Both the position numbers and the translations under genes were made by a program. Of a DNA stretch of 64,000 nt, positions 16,689-25,478 are shown in pieces (position 1 is the first letter of the stretch; each line of letters opens with the position of its first letter). The notes under the pieces are model-generated. The model was not told where the DNA came from. It saw only the letters and a list, made by a program, of their open reading frames with translations, and ran no database searches. The stretch comes from Thermococcus zilligii AN1. GTDB lineage: Archaea > Methanobacteriota_B > Thermococci > Thermococcales > Thermococcaceae. The stretch is taken from positions 124,001 to 188,000 of the forward strand of contig NZ_AJLF01000002.1 of NCBI RefSeq assembly GCF_000258515.1, read 5' to 3'.

Positions 16689-17126
16689 ATGGCGACGATA
16701 AAAATAACCGGAGTCAACCACATTCGTGCGTTTGTGAAGCGCTTCATGGCCAAAAACAGAAACGTTGAATGGGAAGGTGTGGAGCGCTACTCCGCTGACT
16801 TCACGGCCCCCGGGGGAAACGTTAGGCTCCTATGTGACTACCTGGGGAACAATGTTATACTGTGGTTTGAAGCGGGGGCGCTTAAGAGCGTACTTGGAGA
16901 GCTTCTGAGGTTAGATGAGTATCTGTCGAAGGCTTTCATCACGGGGGACATACCTGTGAACGCGGAAGTTTACAGTGAAAGCTTCCTCGAAATCCCTGGG
17001 GCACGGTTCAGGGTAGCCAAGGCGGCCCATGGCCTCTGGATTGCGAGTGATGGTAAGGGTGTGGTTTTCAGCGCCACTGTTGAAGGGTTGGCTGAACTAC
17101 TTGACTTTTTGGGTGATGGAATTTGA
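16689..17126 (+). CDS. Conserved small protein, function unknown
   Basis: 145 residues, soluble, mixed alpha/beta, no signal peptide (begins MATIKITGVNHIRAFVKRF). I do not recognise the family. The GGGGAGG ribosome site is strong. Its TGA stop overlaps the TTG start of the 752-residue membrane protein by four bases (TTGA), so the two are translationally coupled and likely act together, perhaps as a cytosolic partner of the membrane enzyme (inference). Confidence 0.75.
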   Translation: MATIKITGVNHIRAFVKRFMAKNRNVEWEGVERYSADFTAPGGNVRLLCDYLGNNVILWFEAGALKSVLGELLRLDEYLSKAFITGDIPVNAEVYSESFLEIPGARFRVAKAAHGLWIASDGKGVVFSATVEGLAELLDFLGDGI

Positions 17127-19381
17127 GGGGACGGGACATTGCCTACATCCTCCTGCTTTCTTTGATATCGGCGGCCCTTTTCATTCCATTATTTGGTTCA
17201 AGCCAGCCTCCTGCCTTGCCTGTGGATGGAAACGGGCACCTCTTCAAAATCCATAAACTCATGGAAGCTGGGTGGAAGCCCTGGATAGGGGATTGGTACG
17301 CCGGCTTTCCATTCCTGCGCTTTTATCCGCCCGCTTCGTACCTTTCAGCGGCTTTACTTGGAAAACTCCTCGGGGCGGACATCAGAGGGTACGCCGCAAC
17401 CCTAATGCTCACGTCCCTCGCCGGTGCCCTCGCACTCTGGGTTTACCTCGGAAGAACTGGCAGGGAAAGGTATGTGGCGCCCGTTCTCTTTCTGCTCTTT
17501 CCATGGCACCTTGGGGTTGCTTACTTAGAGGGCAACTTTCCGAGGGCAAACTCAATAGCTCTCTCCCCTCTGTTCCTCTTGTCCGCTTTGTGGCTCACCG
17601 ATCGTCGGAGCAGATACCTCTTCGCATCTTCACTTGGAATATCTATCGTTGCACTCACCCACCACTCGATAATACTCCCCTTAACACTAACAACACTCGT
17701 TCTCCTGTGGGAGGAGCTAAAAGAGGTTGATGCCCTATCAAACTCCCTGAAAGTCGCCGGGCTCGTTACTGCTCTCACTGCCTTCTGGTACATTCCCTTC
17801 CTCATGGAGAGAGAATGGACAAACTTCTGGGACATCTACACAAACGTATGGCTCTTTAGGGGGTACAGCGTAAGGCCGGAGTACTTCCTTCAGCCCGCGG
17901 GGATGGCATTTCTTCTCTTCCCCGGTCTCGTGATTTTGGGAGGTCTAATGCGGAAAAACATAGAGTGGAGGAAGTTCGTGCTCCTTTTAGTGTTCATTTA
18001 CCTGGCCCTCGGTGCTTACTCACCAACTCCGTGGATCCATTCCGTTCCTCCCCTGTCGATGATACCTCCGTACAGATGGATGGACATGGCAAACCTCCTC
18101 GTTCCGCTAATGGCCGCAGACCTCTTAACTGGCACGACGCTGAGGTGGAGATATGGGGCGGCTTTCCTACTTACCGCGAGCCTTGTCACTGGAATCCTGC
18201 TAACTCCAGTTGAAATTGGTAGTTACTCCCATGATCTGATTGGGGTTTCAGGCTTTCTAAAGGGGCAAGAGGGAAGCGACTGGAGATTTGTCATGTATCC
18301 TCCAACGGGAAATGCACTTTACAGCTACATGCCGGCCCTCTGCGGTAAACCCACAGTGAACGGCTGGTACCATGAGGGCAATCCCGCGGGAAAAGGAGAG
18401 TGGACGATGTGGTACCTTCTCGATGCAGGAGGCAACTCCACTCCCTACCTGAGGGCATACGCCATCCGGTTCTTCATAACGCCACTGAACCGCTCTCCAG
18501 AGGGATACACTGAGGTCGTGAGGATTGGGAGATACACTGTATACGAGTCCAACGTATCCTTCCTCCAAAGGACGAATTTCGTACTGGTAGGGAAGTTCTA
18601 TGAGATGCCCTTGGATTATGCGTACCTTGAGGACCCCTCAGGGCTCGAATTAATCCCCCCTGGCTCCGCTGGGGTCATCTACACCGGCCAGCCCTCCAGG
18701 GACGTTGAGAAAATACTGAGGGAGTTCGTTGAAAAAGGGGGGACCGTCCTCTGGATACCCGAAAAGAGTGGAGAGCTTTTCGGAATAAAGGCCCGGATGA
18801 CACCAATAGAAGGTTCCTCGCTTTCCTCAGACACCTACAACGTCTCCCGCTTCGCCCCCTTCACCTACGAGGGATGGCCCTGGTACGGCCCGGTTTTCAA
18901 TGAGGGGAGACCCCTCGTAAGGGTAGGAAACGAGACCCTGATTGGGGTAGTCCATATTGGAGAGGGAACCCTGTATCTCGTTGGGGGGAACCTGCTCTTC
19001 CACGCCCTTTACTGGAACTCGAGCTACGAGCTCGGGATTATAGCCAGCCTCGCAGGGAACGATGGGGATTTCAGATACCTCGGAGGAAACGTCTCCGACG
19101 GTTTTTATCGCGCTAAGTTTGAGGCCCGCGGGCAGGTTCTCCTCCGCATATCCGAGGCGTACTATCCCCACTGGCACGTCGAAGTCAACGGGCTGAAGGT
19201 TAAAACGTTGAGGGACGACAGAACTGGCCTCACGCTCGTTCCAGTCAACGGGAGCGGTGAGGTTGTGGGCGAGTTTAGAGATCCATTCTTGCCAATGAGA
19301 ATGTACTCTGCAATAGCCTGGATGATAATCGGCCTGTACGTTCTCTTCGAGTTCTCTCCAAAAAGAAGAGGGCTAAAATAA
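17123..19381 (+). CDS. Large membrane protein, GT-C/YfhO-like glycosyltransferase candidate
   Basis: 752 residues. The first about 400 residues hold about nine to ten membrane helices, with an early extracytoplasmic loop DGNGHLFKIHKLMEAGWKPW and WYAGFPFLRFYPPASY, a pattern of archaeal GT-C-type membrane enzymes related to the '6-pyruvoyl-tetrahydropterin synthase-related' membrane family. A large outer domain follows and ends with AYYPHWHVEVNG, similar to the C-terminal part of YfhO proteins, then a last helix. It may transfer sugars from lipid carriers. The start is TTG within the upstream stop. It converges on the glucanotransferase gene with 5 bases between. Confidence 0.7.
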   Translation: MRGRDIAYILLLSLISAALFIPLFGSSQPPALPVDGNGHLFKIHKLMEAGWKPWIGDWYAGFPFLRFYPPASYLSAALLGKLLGADIRGYAATLMLTSLAGALALWVYLGRTGRERYVAPVLFLLFPWHLGVAYLEGNFPRANSIALSPLFLLSALWLTDRRSRYLFASSLGISIVALTHHSIILPLTLTTLVLLWEELKEVDALSNSLKVAGLVTALTAFWYIPFLMEREWTNFWDIYTNVWLFRGYSVRPEYFLQPAGMAFLLFPGLVILGGLMRKNIEWRKFVLLLVFIYLALGAYSPTPWIHSVPPLSMIPPYRWMDMANLLVPLMAADLLTGTTLRWRYGAAFLLTASLVTGILLTPVEIGSYSHDLIGVSGFLKGQEGSDWRFVMYPPTGNALYSYMPALCGKPTVNGWYHEGNPAGKGEWTMWYLLDAGGNSTPYLRAYAIRFFITPLNRSPEGYTEVVRIGRYTVYESNVSFLQRTNFVLVGKFYEMPLDYAYLEDPSGLELIPPGSAGVIYTGQPSRDVEKILREFVEKGGTVLWIPEKSGELFGIKARMTPIEGSSLSSDTYNVSRFAPFTYEGWPWYGPVFNEGRPLVRVGNETLIGVVHIGEGTLYLVGGNLLFHALYWNSSYELGIIASLAGNDGDFRYLGGNVSDGFYRAKFEARGQVLLRISEAYYPHWHVEVNGLKVKTLRDDRTGLTLVPVNGSGEVVGEFRDPFLPMRMYSAIAWMIIGLYVLFEFSPKRRGLK

Positions 19382-19386
19382 AACGA

Positions 19387-21345
19387 TCAAAGCTCCCTGA
19401 ACCTCAGCCTGAAGCGGAGCTCCCCTTCCACGGGGAAGAGAAGCGTGTAGCTGACGCCCTGCTGGATGAAGTCCCAGCCGCTCTCGCTCTGGCTGAGGGT
19501 CTTTATCGGATACTTCCAGACCCTCGCCTTCCTGTCGAGCTCTATTCTAACCCTCCCGATGCCGTAGGGGTCGTTGACCTCAAAGCTCTCCGCCTCGAAT
19601 TCAGCCGGCTCTTCCATGACGCTGTGAACTGCCAGGTTTAGCTCGACGCCGAAGAGGGCCCTCGCATCGCTTCTCACTGTATAATCAACTACGAAGCCAT
19701 CTTCCGTGACGTGGAAGGTCTTCTCAACTTTAGCAGGCTTTCCTGAGACCGTTCCGTCCCTCTCCAGGGTCAGCCCGTTCCCGAAGAGGCTGAAGTCGTA
19801 GGCCCCGGTGAGGAAGTCGCCAAGCTCCACGTAGCGGTTCAGCCTGTACCCATCGAGGGTCGTCTCCGGCCCTATGAAGTGGTCCTGGAGGATGGCCCTG
19901 AGGTGGCTATCATAGGCCAGTTCGCGCCTTATCCTGTCGGGGATCTGCTTTCCAAGCTCGTGTATGCTGGCAACGCCATCGCCGCTTCCCTCTTCCGGAG
20001 TAGCCGCCTCGGGAACCTCGTGGTAGTGCTCCCACCTTCTGGCTATAACGTCGTTGTAGTTGACGGCCTTTCTCTTTGAGCTGAACTCAAAGAGCGCTCC
20101 ACCGTAGGCAGGCTTGAAGACGGCGTAGAAGTTTCTGTTCTCCAGGAAGACCTCGTCCCTGCCGTCGAAGTCTATGTCCCTTATGAAGCTTCCCGTGGAC
20201 ACGAAGCTGTTGGCCTTTATGATGTTCTCCCAGACGGCCCTCCTCAGGTGCGGGAGGTAAACGCCACCGAAGACGCCGTGCCAGTAGGCGTCGTTGCACT
20301 GGGCCTTGAGGAGGAACTTCCTCGCCTCCGGGTTGTCCCCAACGGCTTTGCTCACCATAAGCATTCTCTTGTGCATGTAGTTGCTCTCAGGGTACTTGAA
20401 GAAGAAGTTCTTCCAGATTCCCCCCCTCACGAAAACGCGGTACTTTTCGAACCTGTTCTCCTTCTTGAGCTCCTCAACGAACTCGACGAAAAGCTTTGCC
20501 TGCTTTGCCGGCAGAGACCACTCGCTCATCTCGAAGTAAGATGCGATTGGCAGGTAGACGAGGCCCCTCGGCTTGAACTTTGAAAGGTACTCGGAGTAAA
20601 GCATCAGGTTTATCCTCTCGTCGCTTGAAACCTTCTCAAAGAACTCCCTGAGCCAGCCCTTCCCGTAGACCCAATCGTAGGTTCCCGGCCAGACGCCGAA
20701 CTTCTCGCCGTCGTCGTGGAATACGGCCACCTTGCTCTCGTCCCCGTCGTCAAGGCTGTGGAGGTACTCCAGCGTCTTATCAACCGGGCGGAAGGGGATG
20801 AGATAGCGGAGCTTCTCGTCTATCGGGAAGACCGTTATGACCTCTCCGCCGTCCTCGGTGTAGTAGGGCCAGAAGAGTTCTTCCTTAGCTAAACCAGCGC
20901 TCATGAAGTGGTAGTCGTCAACTATGACGTACTCTATGCCAGCCGCGCGGAGGCTCTTTACCAGCTCTGGCTGCCATACCCTCTCCGTCAGCCAGACGCC
21001 CTTAGCCTCGTAGCCGAGCCTCTTCGCGAAGTCCTTCAGCATGTTTATCTGCTCTATCCTGTCCTCTTTGGGAATTGAAGCTAAGACCGGCTCGTAGAAA
21101 CCTGCCACGACTATTTCCAGCTGGCCCTTCTTCACCAGCGAGCGGAGAAGGTCGAGGTGCTCTGGCCTGTTCTCTGCTATCCACTCAAGGAGCGGGCCCG
21201 AGTAGTGAACGGCAACCTTCATGTTGGGGTAGTTCTCCAGCGTCTCCATGAAGGGCCTGTATGATCTATCGTAAGCGCTCTCCATAACCCACCCGAAGTT
21301 CCCCAGCGGCTGATGGTTGTGTATCCCGAATATGAAGTTCACCAT
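19387..21345 (-). CDS. 4-alpha-glucanotransferase, GH57
   Basis: 652 residues, no signal peptide. It begins VNFIFGIHNHQPLGNFGWV, GH57 region 1. The nucleophile Glu is in GVWLTERVWQPEL (corresponding to Glu123 of the T. litoralis enzyme) and the acid/base Asp in VFHDDGEKFGVWPGTY (Asp214). It disproportionates maltodextrins inside the cell, feeding glycogen and starch metabolism. An upstream GTG at 21354 is in frame, but GGGTGG precedes the ATG at 21345 and the family starts at this Met. A perfect TGM operator lies directly upstream. Confidence 0.95.
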   Translation of the reverse strand: MVNFIFGIHNHQPLGNFGWVMESAYDRSYRPFMETLENYPNMKVAVHYSGPLLEWIAENRPEHLDLLRSLVKKGQLEIVVAGFYEPVLASIPKEDRIEQINMLKDFAKRLGYEAKGVWLTERVWQPELVKSLRAAGIEYVIVDDYHFMSAGLAKEELFWPYYTEDGGEVITVFPIDEKLRYLIPFRPVDKTLEYLHSLDDGDESKVAVFHDDGEKFGVWPGTYDWVYGKGWLREFFEKVSSDERINLMLYSEYLSKFKPRGLVYLPIASYFEMSEWSLPAKQAKLFVEFVEELKKENRFEKYRVFVRGGIWKNFFFKYPESNYMHKRMLMVSKAVGDNPEARKFLLKAQCNDAYWHGVFGGVYLPHLRRAVWENIIKANSFVSTGSFIRDIDFDGRDEVFLENRNFYAVFKPAYGGALFEFSSKRKAVNYNDVIARRWEHYHEVPEAATPEEGSGDGVASIHELGKQIPDRIRRELAYDSHLRAILQDHFIGPETTLDGYRLNRYVELGDFLTGAYDFSLFGNGLTLERDGTVSGKPAKVEKTFHVTEDGFVVDYTVRSDARALFGVELNLAVHSVMEEPAEFEAESFEVNDPYGIGRVRIELDRKARVWKYPIKTLSQSESGWDFIQQGVSYTLLFPVEGELRFRLRFREL

Positions 21346-21365
21346 TACGACCACCCATCAAATGT

Positions 21366-21382
21366 TATCACTGAAGGTGATA
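21366..21382 (-). promoter_or_regulatory. Thermococcales glycolytic motif (TGM), perfect match
   Basis: TATCAC-TGAAG-GTGATA, all 12 fixed positions match. It covers the expected transcription start (near 21374), downstream of the TATA box, the position at which Tgr/TrmBL1 represses in the absence of maltodextrins. Confidence 0.88.
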
Positions 21383-21393
21383 CTGAAGTTTCT

Positions 21394-21405
21394 GGTATAA
21401 ATACC
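21394..21405 (-). promoter_or_regulatory. Promoter (TATA box) of 4-alpha-glucanotransferase
   Basis: The minus strand reads GGTATTTATACC, itself an inverted repeat, after a CAAAAGG BRE-like stretch. Centre about 25 bases before the TGM middle. Confidence 0.6.
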
Positions 21406-21427
21406 TTTTGCCCGTGCAGAGCACGTA

Positions 21428-22054
21428 TCAGAGGAGGGTGAGAAGGTAGAGAACCACCGCAATCGCCAGCTGGTTTGAGAAGTTGTCGTCGGGGGGAAGC
21501 TCATAGAACTCGGCTATTGTACCTGCCAGAGAGCCTATCAACGCCACTGTTAATCCCATTAGTGGGGCTATTACAGTTACTCCGGAGAGAAAATAAGCCA
21601 GACTTCCCTCAAGGCTCTTTCCGTTGGAGAAGCGGTGTTTTCCAAAGCTTTTCCCTATTACAGCCGCCAGGGCGTCACCTATCGTTGCAACGGTTATTGA
21701 GGCTATGGCTATCTCCTCGGAAAAGAAGTACACTATAACGAGGGAGGCCACTGAAAAGTATATATGAGCCCCTATGCCGTTCCTCTCGTGCGACCGCTCG
21801 ATATCCTTAATGTGTTTCTCAATGACCTCCACGCCGCTGACCATTTCCGGACTTATTATCTTGAGCCTAACCTTTATCCTCTCACTCAGCCCCTCAATGA
21901 TTCTGAAGGGCTCAAGAACCACAAACAGGACAAAGGCAAGGGCCACGAAGGTGAGGGTCAGCTCCCTACCGAAGAGCACGTAAAAAGCGGGAACGGTGAG
22001 TCCCGTCAGATGAAGGGCCTTTCTCTTGACCTCAGTTTTTATTCCATCCGGCAT
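21428..22054 (-). CDS. SEC59/DGK1-like CTP-dependent polyprenol (dolichol) kinase candidate
   Basis: 208 residues with about six membrane helices. It starts VKRKALHLTGLTVPAFYVL and carries ATIGDALAAVIGKSFGKHRF followed by NGKSLEGSLAYF, the CTP-binding motif shared by dolichol kinase, Dgk1 and Vte5. It probably phosphorylates a polyprenol or other lipid alcohol with CTP, relevant to sugar-carrier recycling. The ATG has a strong GAGGTGATAAGGA site and lies 23 bases inside the upstream HAD gene, indicating coupling. Confidence 0.78.
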   Translation of the reverse strand: MPDGIKTEVKRKALHLTGLTVPAFYVLFGRELTLTFVALAFVLFVVLEPFRIIEGLSERIKVRLKIISPEMVSGVEVIEKHIKDIERSHERNGIGAHIYFSVASLVIVYFFSEEIAIASITVATIGDALAAVIGKSFGKHRFSNGKSLEGSLAYFLSGVTVIAPLMGLTVALIGSLAGTIAEFYELPPDDNFSNQLAIAVVLYLLTLL

Positions 22055-22721
22055 TCCTTATCACCTCGAGGGCCTCGAAAAGGTCATGGACAGCGTAGTC
22101 GGCGTTTTTGGATGGCCTGCCTTTGAAGTAGCCCCTCCTAACGAGTATGCCAACGGCGCCTATGGCCTTTGCGCCCGCCATGTCCGTTTCGTCTCTATCG
22201 CCCACGACGTACACCTCATCGTCCCCGAACTTAGAGACGGCCAGCTTAAAGTTGTGGGGGGTTAGCTTTGAGTAGCCCGTCTCCCCGCTGATTATAACGT
22301 CGTCAAAGAAGCCTTCAATGCCCAGCATCTTGAGCTTCTTCCTCTGCCACTCCGAGGAGGAGTCTGTTATCAGAACCACTCTGGCGCCCATCTTTCGAAG
22401 ACCCTCCAGGAAGGGGAGGGCGTCTGGATAGAGCCTCAGCCTGGAGAAGAACTCCTTCTCAACCAGGGACGTTATTTCCTCAACCTCTTTGCTCCGGATA
22501 TCGGGGTAAATCCGCGTAAGGACCTCTCGGATGACATCGCTCATGTTCATTTTATGGTAGCGATCGAAGCTCTCCAGCTTTCTGTACTCCCTGAGAAGGA
22601 AGTACCTGATAAGCCTGAACTTCCGCCGCCTTAGAGCGTACATAATAACCCTGAGGAGGGTTTTCCTGCCAGCCTCCCAGGTGTTGCAGAGTGTATCGTC
22701 GAGGTCAACTAAGACAAGCAA
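22032..22721 (-). CDS. HAD-superfamily hydrolase (phosphatase)
   Basis: 229 residues. Motif I is VLVDLDDTLCNTW (nucleophile Asp plus DxD), motif II VVLITDSSSEWQ, motif III Lys in SKLTPHNF, motif IV VVGDRDETDMAGA. A C1-type helical cap sits between motifs I and II. The substrate is unknown; the overlap with the lipid-kinase-like gene hints at a polyprenyl phosphate or sugar phosphate. The start is TTG at 22721 after GGTGATAGC. Confidence 0.85.
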   Translation of the reverse strand: MLVLVDLDDTLCNTWEAGRKTLLRVIMYALRRRKFRLIRYFLLREYRKLESFDRYHKMNMSDVIREVLTRIYPDIRSKEVEEITSLVEKEFFSRLRLYPDALPFLEGLRKMGARVVLITDSSSEWQRKKLKMLGIEGFFDDVIISGETGYSKLTPHNFKLAVSKFGDDEVYVVGDRDETDMAGAKAIGAVGILVRRGYFKGRPSKNADYAVHDLFEALEVIRNAGWNKN

Positions 22722-22789
22722 GCTATCACCGCTGAGTGTTGGGCAGGGCTCTTAAAAAGTTTAAAAAGGAGTCCCCCAAATGGGGAACG

Positions 22790-23035
22790 ATGAAGGGGGA
22801 AATAATCATAATGGCCGGGATAGCACTCATCTTCATGGGCTTTCTCCTGGTGTTCATAGGAACGCTTGTGTCGTCCTTGGGCGGAGAAACGGAAGTCGAG
22901 GGCGGGGGAGTGATAATGATAGGCCCCGTGCCGATAGTCTTCGGCACCGGAAGGGGAGCAACAATAGCCACGATCCTGGCGGCCGTTCTCATGGTTCTGT
23001 GGATCGTCGGAGCCCTCATAGCCAGGAGGGGATGA
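22790..23035 (+). CDS. DUF131/TIGR00304 family small membrane protein
   Basis: 81 residues with two helices (IIIMAGIALIFMGFLLVFIG and TIATILAAVLMVLWIVGALI) around a glycine-rich loop GGGVIMIGPVPIVFGTGRG, typical of the TIGR00304 archaeal family. Function unknown. The frame is open from 22736, but the TTTAAAAAG box near 22755-22766 makes the ATG at 22790 the probable start. The antiporter gene follows one base after its stop. Confidence 0.8.
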   Translation: MKGEIIIMAGIALIFMGFLLVFIGTLVSSLGGETEVEGGGVIMIGPVPIVFGTGRGATIATILAAVLMVLWIVGALIARRG

Positions 23036-23036
23036 C

Positions 23037-24224
23037 GTGGACTTCCTGATGGCGCTGGCCATTCTTCTCGTCGTTGCAAAAAGCTTGGAGTGGGGCTTCG
23101 AGAAATTCGACGTTCACCCCATAATACCCCATGTCCTCACCGGGATAGCCCTCGGTCCTTTCCTTTTTGGCATCATAGAGCCGAGTGGGGAACTCAATGT
23201 TCTCGCCGAGTTCGGGCTGATAATGATGATGCTCTACACGGGACTGACCAGCACCTTCTCGGCCATAGCCCAGAACACGAAAAAGGCCACGACAGTTGCC
23301 GCGCTTGGAGTCCTGGCATCGTTCCTCCTGGGCTTTCTCACGGTCAAAATGTTCGGAAAGCCGCTCTCAGCGGCCATATTCGTCGGGGTGGCCCTCGGGA
23401 ACACCGCCATAGAGGTCACGAGCGGGGTAATCGTCAGGGAAAGGGTCAAACGTGAGGTCTCTTCGATACTCATGGGGGCCGCCTTCGCCGACGACATAAT
23501 TGCCGTCTACCTAATAGGAATAATCACCGCGATAGCCAGGGGAAGCCTTGACGCCGCTTTCTTCGGGATACTCACCGTTAAGATCTTCGCCTTCATAGGT
23601 TTAACCCTCCTGATATCGGAACGCATCTTCAAAAAGGCCGAATGGTTTGGGGTCGTGGTCAGGAATCTGGATGTCTTCTTCACCTTTGCCCTCATACTCA
23701 CCTTCCTCCTGGCGATAATAGCGGAGAAGGCTGGCCTAAACCAGATAATAGGGGCCTACCTTGCGGGCCTGACGATAAGCAGGCTCCGCGAGAGGAAGGA
23801 TCCAACGGTAGTGACCAGGATAAAGCTCAACGAACTCATAGAAGACCTGGAAGTCGTCCTCACGGAGTTCTTCATGCCCCTGTTCTTCATCTACGTAGGG
23901 CTCATGTTCAACCCCCCGCTCGAGGAGGTTAGCCTGGCCCTGATAGCGGCCCTCTACCTTGCCGCAGTCCTCGGAAAGTTCCTTGGTTGCGGCCTCGGGG
24001 CGAGGGTCTCCGGCCTCGGCTGGGAAGACTCAGCCCTGATAGGCATAGGAATGGGCGGCAGGGGGAGCCTCGAGCTTGCGATACTAACCTTTGGCCTCCG
24101 CACGGGCATAATCGACCAGGGGCTCTTCGCCAGCGTCATAATCGTCTCAATGCTGACGGCCCTCACAGCGCCAGCGTTCTTCAAAACTTACCTTGAAAGG
24201 CTGGAAATCAGGGCAAAAGCTTAA
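23037..24224 (+). CDS. Cation:proton antiporter, CPA2/NapA family
   Basis: 395 residues, about 12-13 membrane segments. The motif GAAFADDIIAVYL contains the paired Asp residues of electrogenic Na+/H+ antiporters, and GNTAIEVTSGVI and GMGGRGSLELAIL are typical of the KefB/NapA group. There is no C-terminal TrkA-N domain. It exports Na+ or K+ for H+ across the cytoplasmic membrane. The start is GTG with GGAGGGG five bases before it, directly after the TIGR00304 gene, so the two are one operon. Confidence 0.9.
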   Translation: MDFLMALAILLVVAKSLEWGFEKFDVHPIIPHVLTGIALGPFLFGIIEPSGELNVLAEFGLIMMMLYTGLTSTFSAIAQNTKKATTVAALGVLASFLLGFLTVKMFGKPLSAAIFVGVALGNTAIEVTSGVIVRERVKREVSSILMGAAFADDIIAVYLIGIITAIARGSLDAAFFGILTVKIFAFIGLTLLISERIFKKAEWFGVVVRNLDVFFTFALILTFLLAIIAEKAGLNQIIGAYLAGLTISRLRERKDPTVVTRIKLNELIEDLEVVLTEFFMPLFFIYVGLMFNPPLEEVSLALIAALYLAAVLGKFLGCGLGARVSGLGWEDSALIGIGMGGRGSLELAILTFGLRTGIIDQGLFASVIIVSMLTALTAPAFFKTYLERLEIRAKA

Positions 24225-24257
24225 ATCCCCAGACCAAAATTAGACGCCGGTGGGAGA

Positions 24258-25418
24258 ATGAGGTTTCCGAAGGAAGGGGCGAGCGAGGAAGAAGTCCTCA
24301 GGGAGCTGGAGAGGAAAACATCGGAAGACCTGACTTTTGATTCCGGCAGGATTTTAGGTTCCATGTGCACCTATCCTCACCCGTTGGCCGTTAAAGTTGT
24401 CCAGCGCTACATAGACAGAAACCTGGGCGACCCGGGGCTTCATGTGGGGAGCCAGAAAATAGAAAAAGAAACTGTTGAAATGCTGGCAAGCCTCCTCGGG
24501 CTTGAAGGGGGTTATGGGCATATAGTTTCCGGCGGAACCGAGGCGAACATTTTAGCCGTAAGGGCCTTCAGGAATCTGGCCAGCGTTGAGAAGCCGGAGC
24601 TCATTCTCCCGGAGAGCGCGCACTTCTCCTTTATCAAAGCAGGAGAGATGCTCGGGGTAAAGCTCGTCTGGGCAAAGCTAAGGGAGGACTACTCCGTTGA
24701 TGTTAAGGATGTTGAGAGCAAAATCACGGACAACACGATAGGGATCGTCGGAATAGCCGGAACCACAGGTCTGGGCGTCGTCGATGATATTCCGGCCTTA
24801 AGCGACCTGGCTTTGGACTACGGCCTTCCCCTGCACGTGGATGCAGCCTTCGGAGGCTTCGTGATACCTTTCGCAAAAGCCATTGGCTACGATATCCCCG
24901 ACTTCGACTTCAGGCTCAAGGGGGTAAAGAGCATAACGATAGACCCCCACAAGATGGGGATGGTTCCAATCCCGGCCGGGGGGATAATCTTCCGCGAAAA
25001 GAAGTACATTGACGCCATAAGTGTCCTGGCCCCTTACTTAGCAGGCGGGAGGATATGGCAGGCGACCATAACCGGAACAAGGCCCGGAGCCAGCGCTTTG
25101 GCAGTCTGGGCAATGATAAAGCACCTCGGCTTTGAGGGGTACAAGGAAGTCGTTAAGCGAGCAATGGAGCTGAGCAGGTGGTTCGCGGCCGAGCTGAAGA
25201 AAATCCCGGGAGTTTACCTCATCCGCGAGCCAGTGCTCAACATAGTCTCCTTTGGGGCCGATAAACTGGAAAAAGTCGAGGAGGAGCTGAAGAGGCGGAA
25301 GTGGGGCATAAGCGCCCACAGGGGCTACATCAGGGTCGTTATGATGCCCCACGTGAGGAGGGAGCACCTGGAGGAGTTTTTGAGGGATCTGAGGGAGATT
25401 GTCTCCCTTATGCTCTGA
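24258..25418 (+). CDS. mfnA: PLP-dependent L-aspartate/L-tyrosine decarboxylase MfnA
   Basis: 386 residues of the group II decarboxylase fold. The PLP lysine is in SITIDPHKMGMVP, the cofactor Asp in LHVDAAFGGFV, and GGTEANILAVRAF is the phosphate-binding region. The T. kodakarensis orthologue (TK1814, recalled) acts as an aspartate 1-decarboxylase giving beta-alanine for coenzyme A, since Thermococcales lack methanofuran. GGTGGGAG precedes the ATG. It probably has that role here. Confidence 0.9.
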   Translation: MRFPKEGASEEEVLRELERKTSEDLTFDSGRILGSMCTYPHPLAVKVVQRYIDRNLGDPGLHVGSQKIEKETVEMLASLLGLEGGYGHIVSGGTEANILAVRAFRNLASVEKPELILPESAHFSFIKAGEMLGVKLVWAKLREDYSVDVKDVESKITDNTIGIVGIAGTTGLGVVDDIPALSDLALDYGLPLHVDAAFGGFVIPFAKAIGYDIPDFDFRLKGVKSITIDPHKMGMVPIPAGGIIFREKKYIDAISVLAPYLAGGRIWQATITGTRPGASALAVWAMIKHLGFEGYKEVVKRAMELSRWFAAELKKIPGVYLIREPVLNIVSFGADKLEKVEEELKRRKWGISAHRGYIRVVMMPHVRREHLEEFLRDLREIVSLML

Positions 25419-25478
25419 AAATTTCGTTCCTCACCATTATCTTTCCAGTTCCGGCCTTTCCCCTTGCGTGCACAAATG

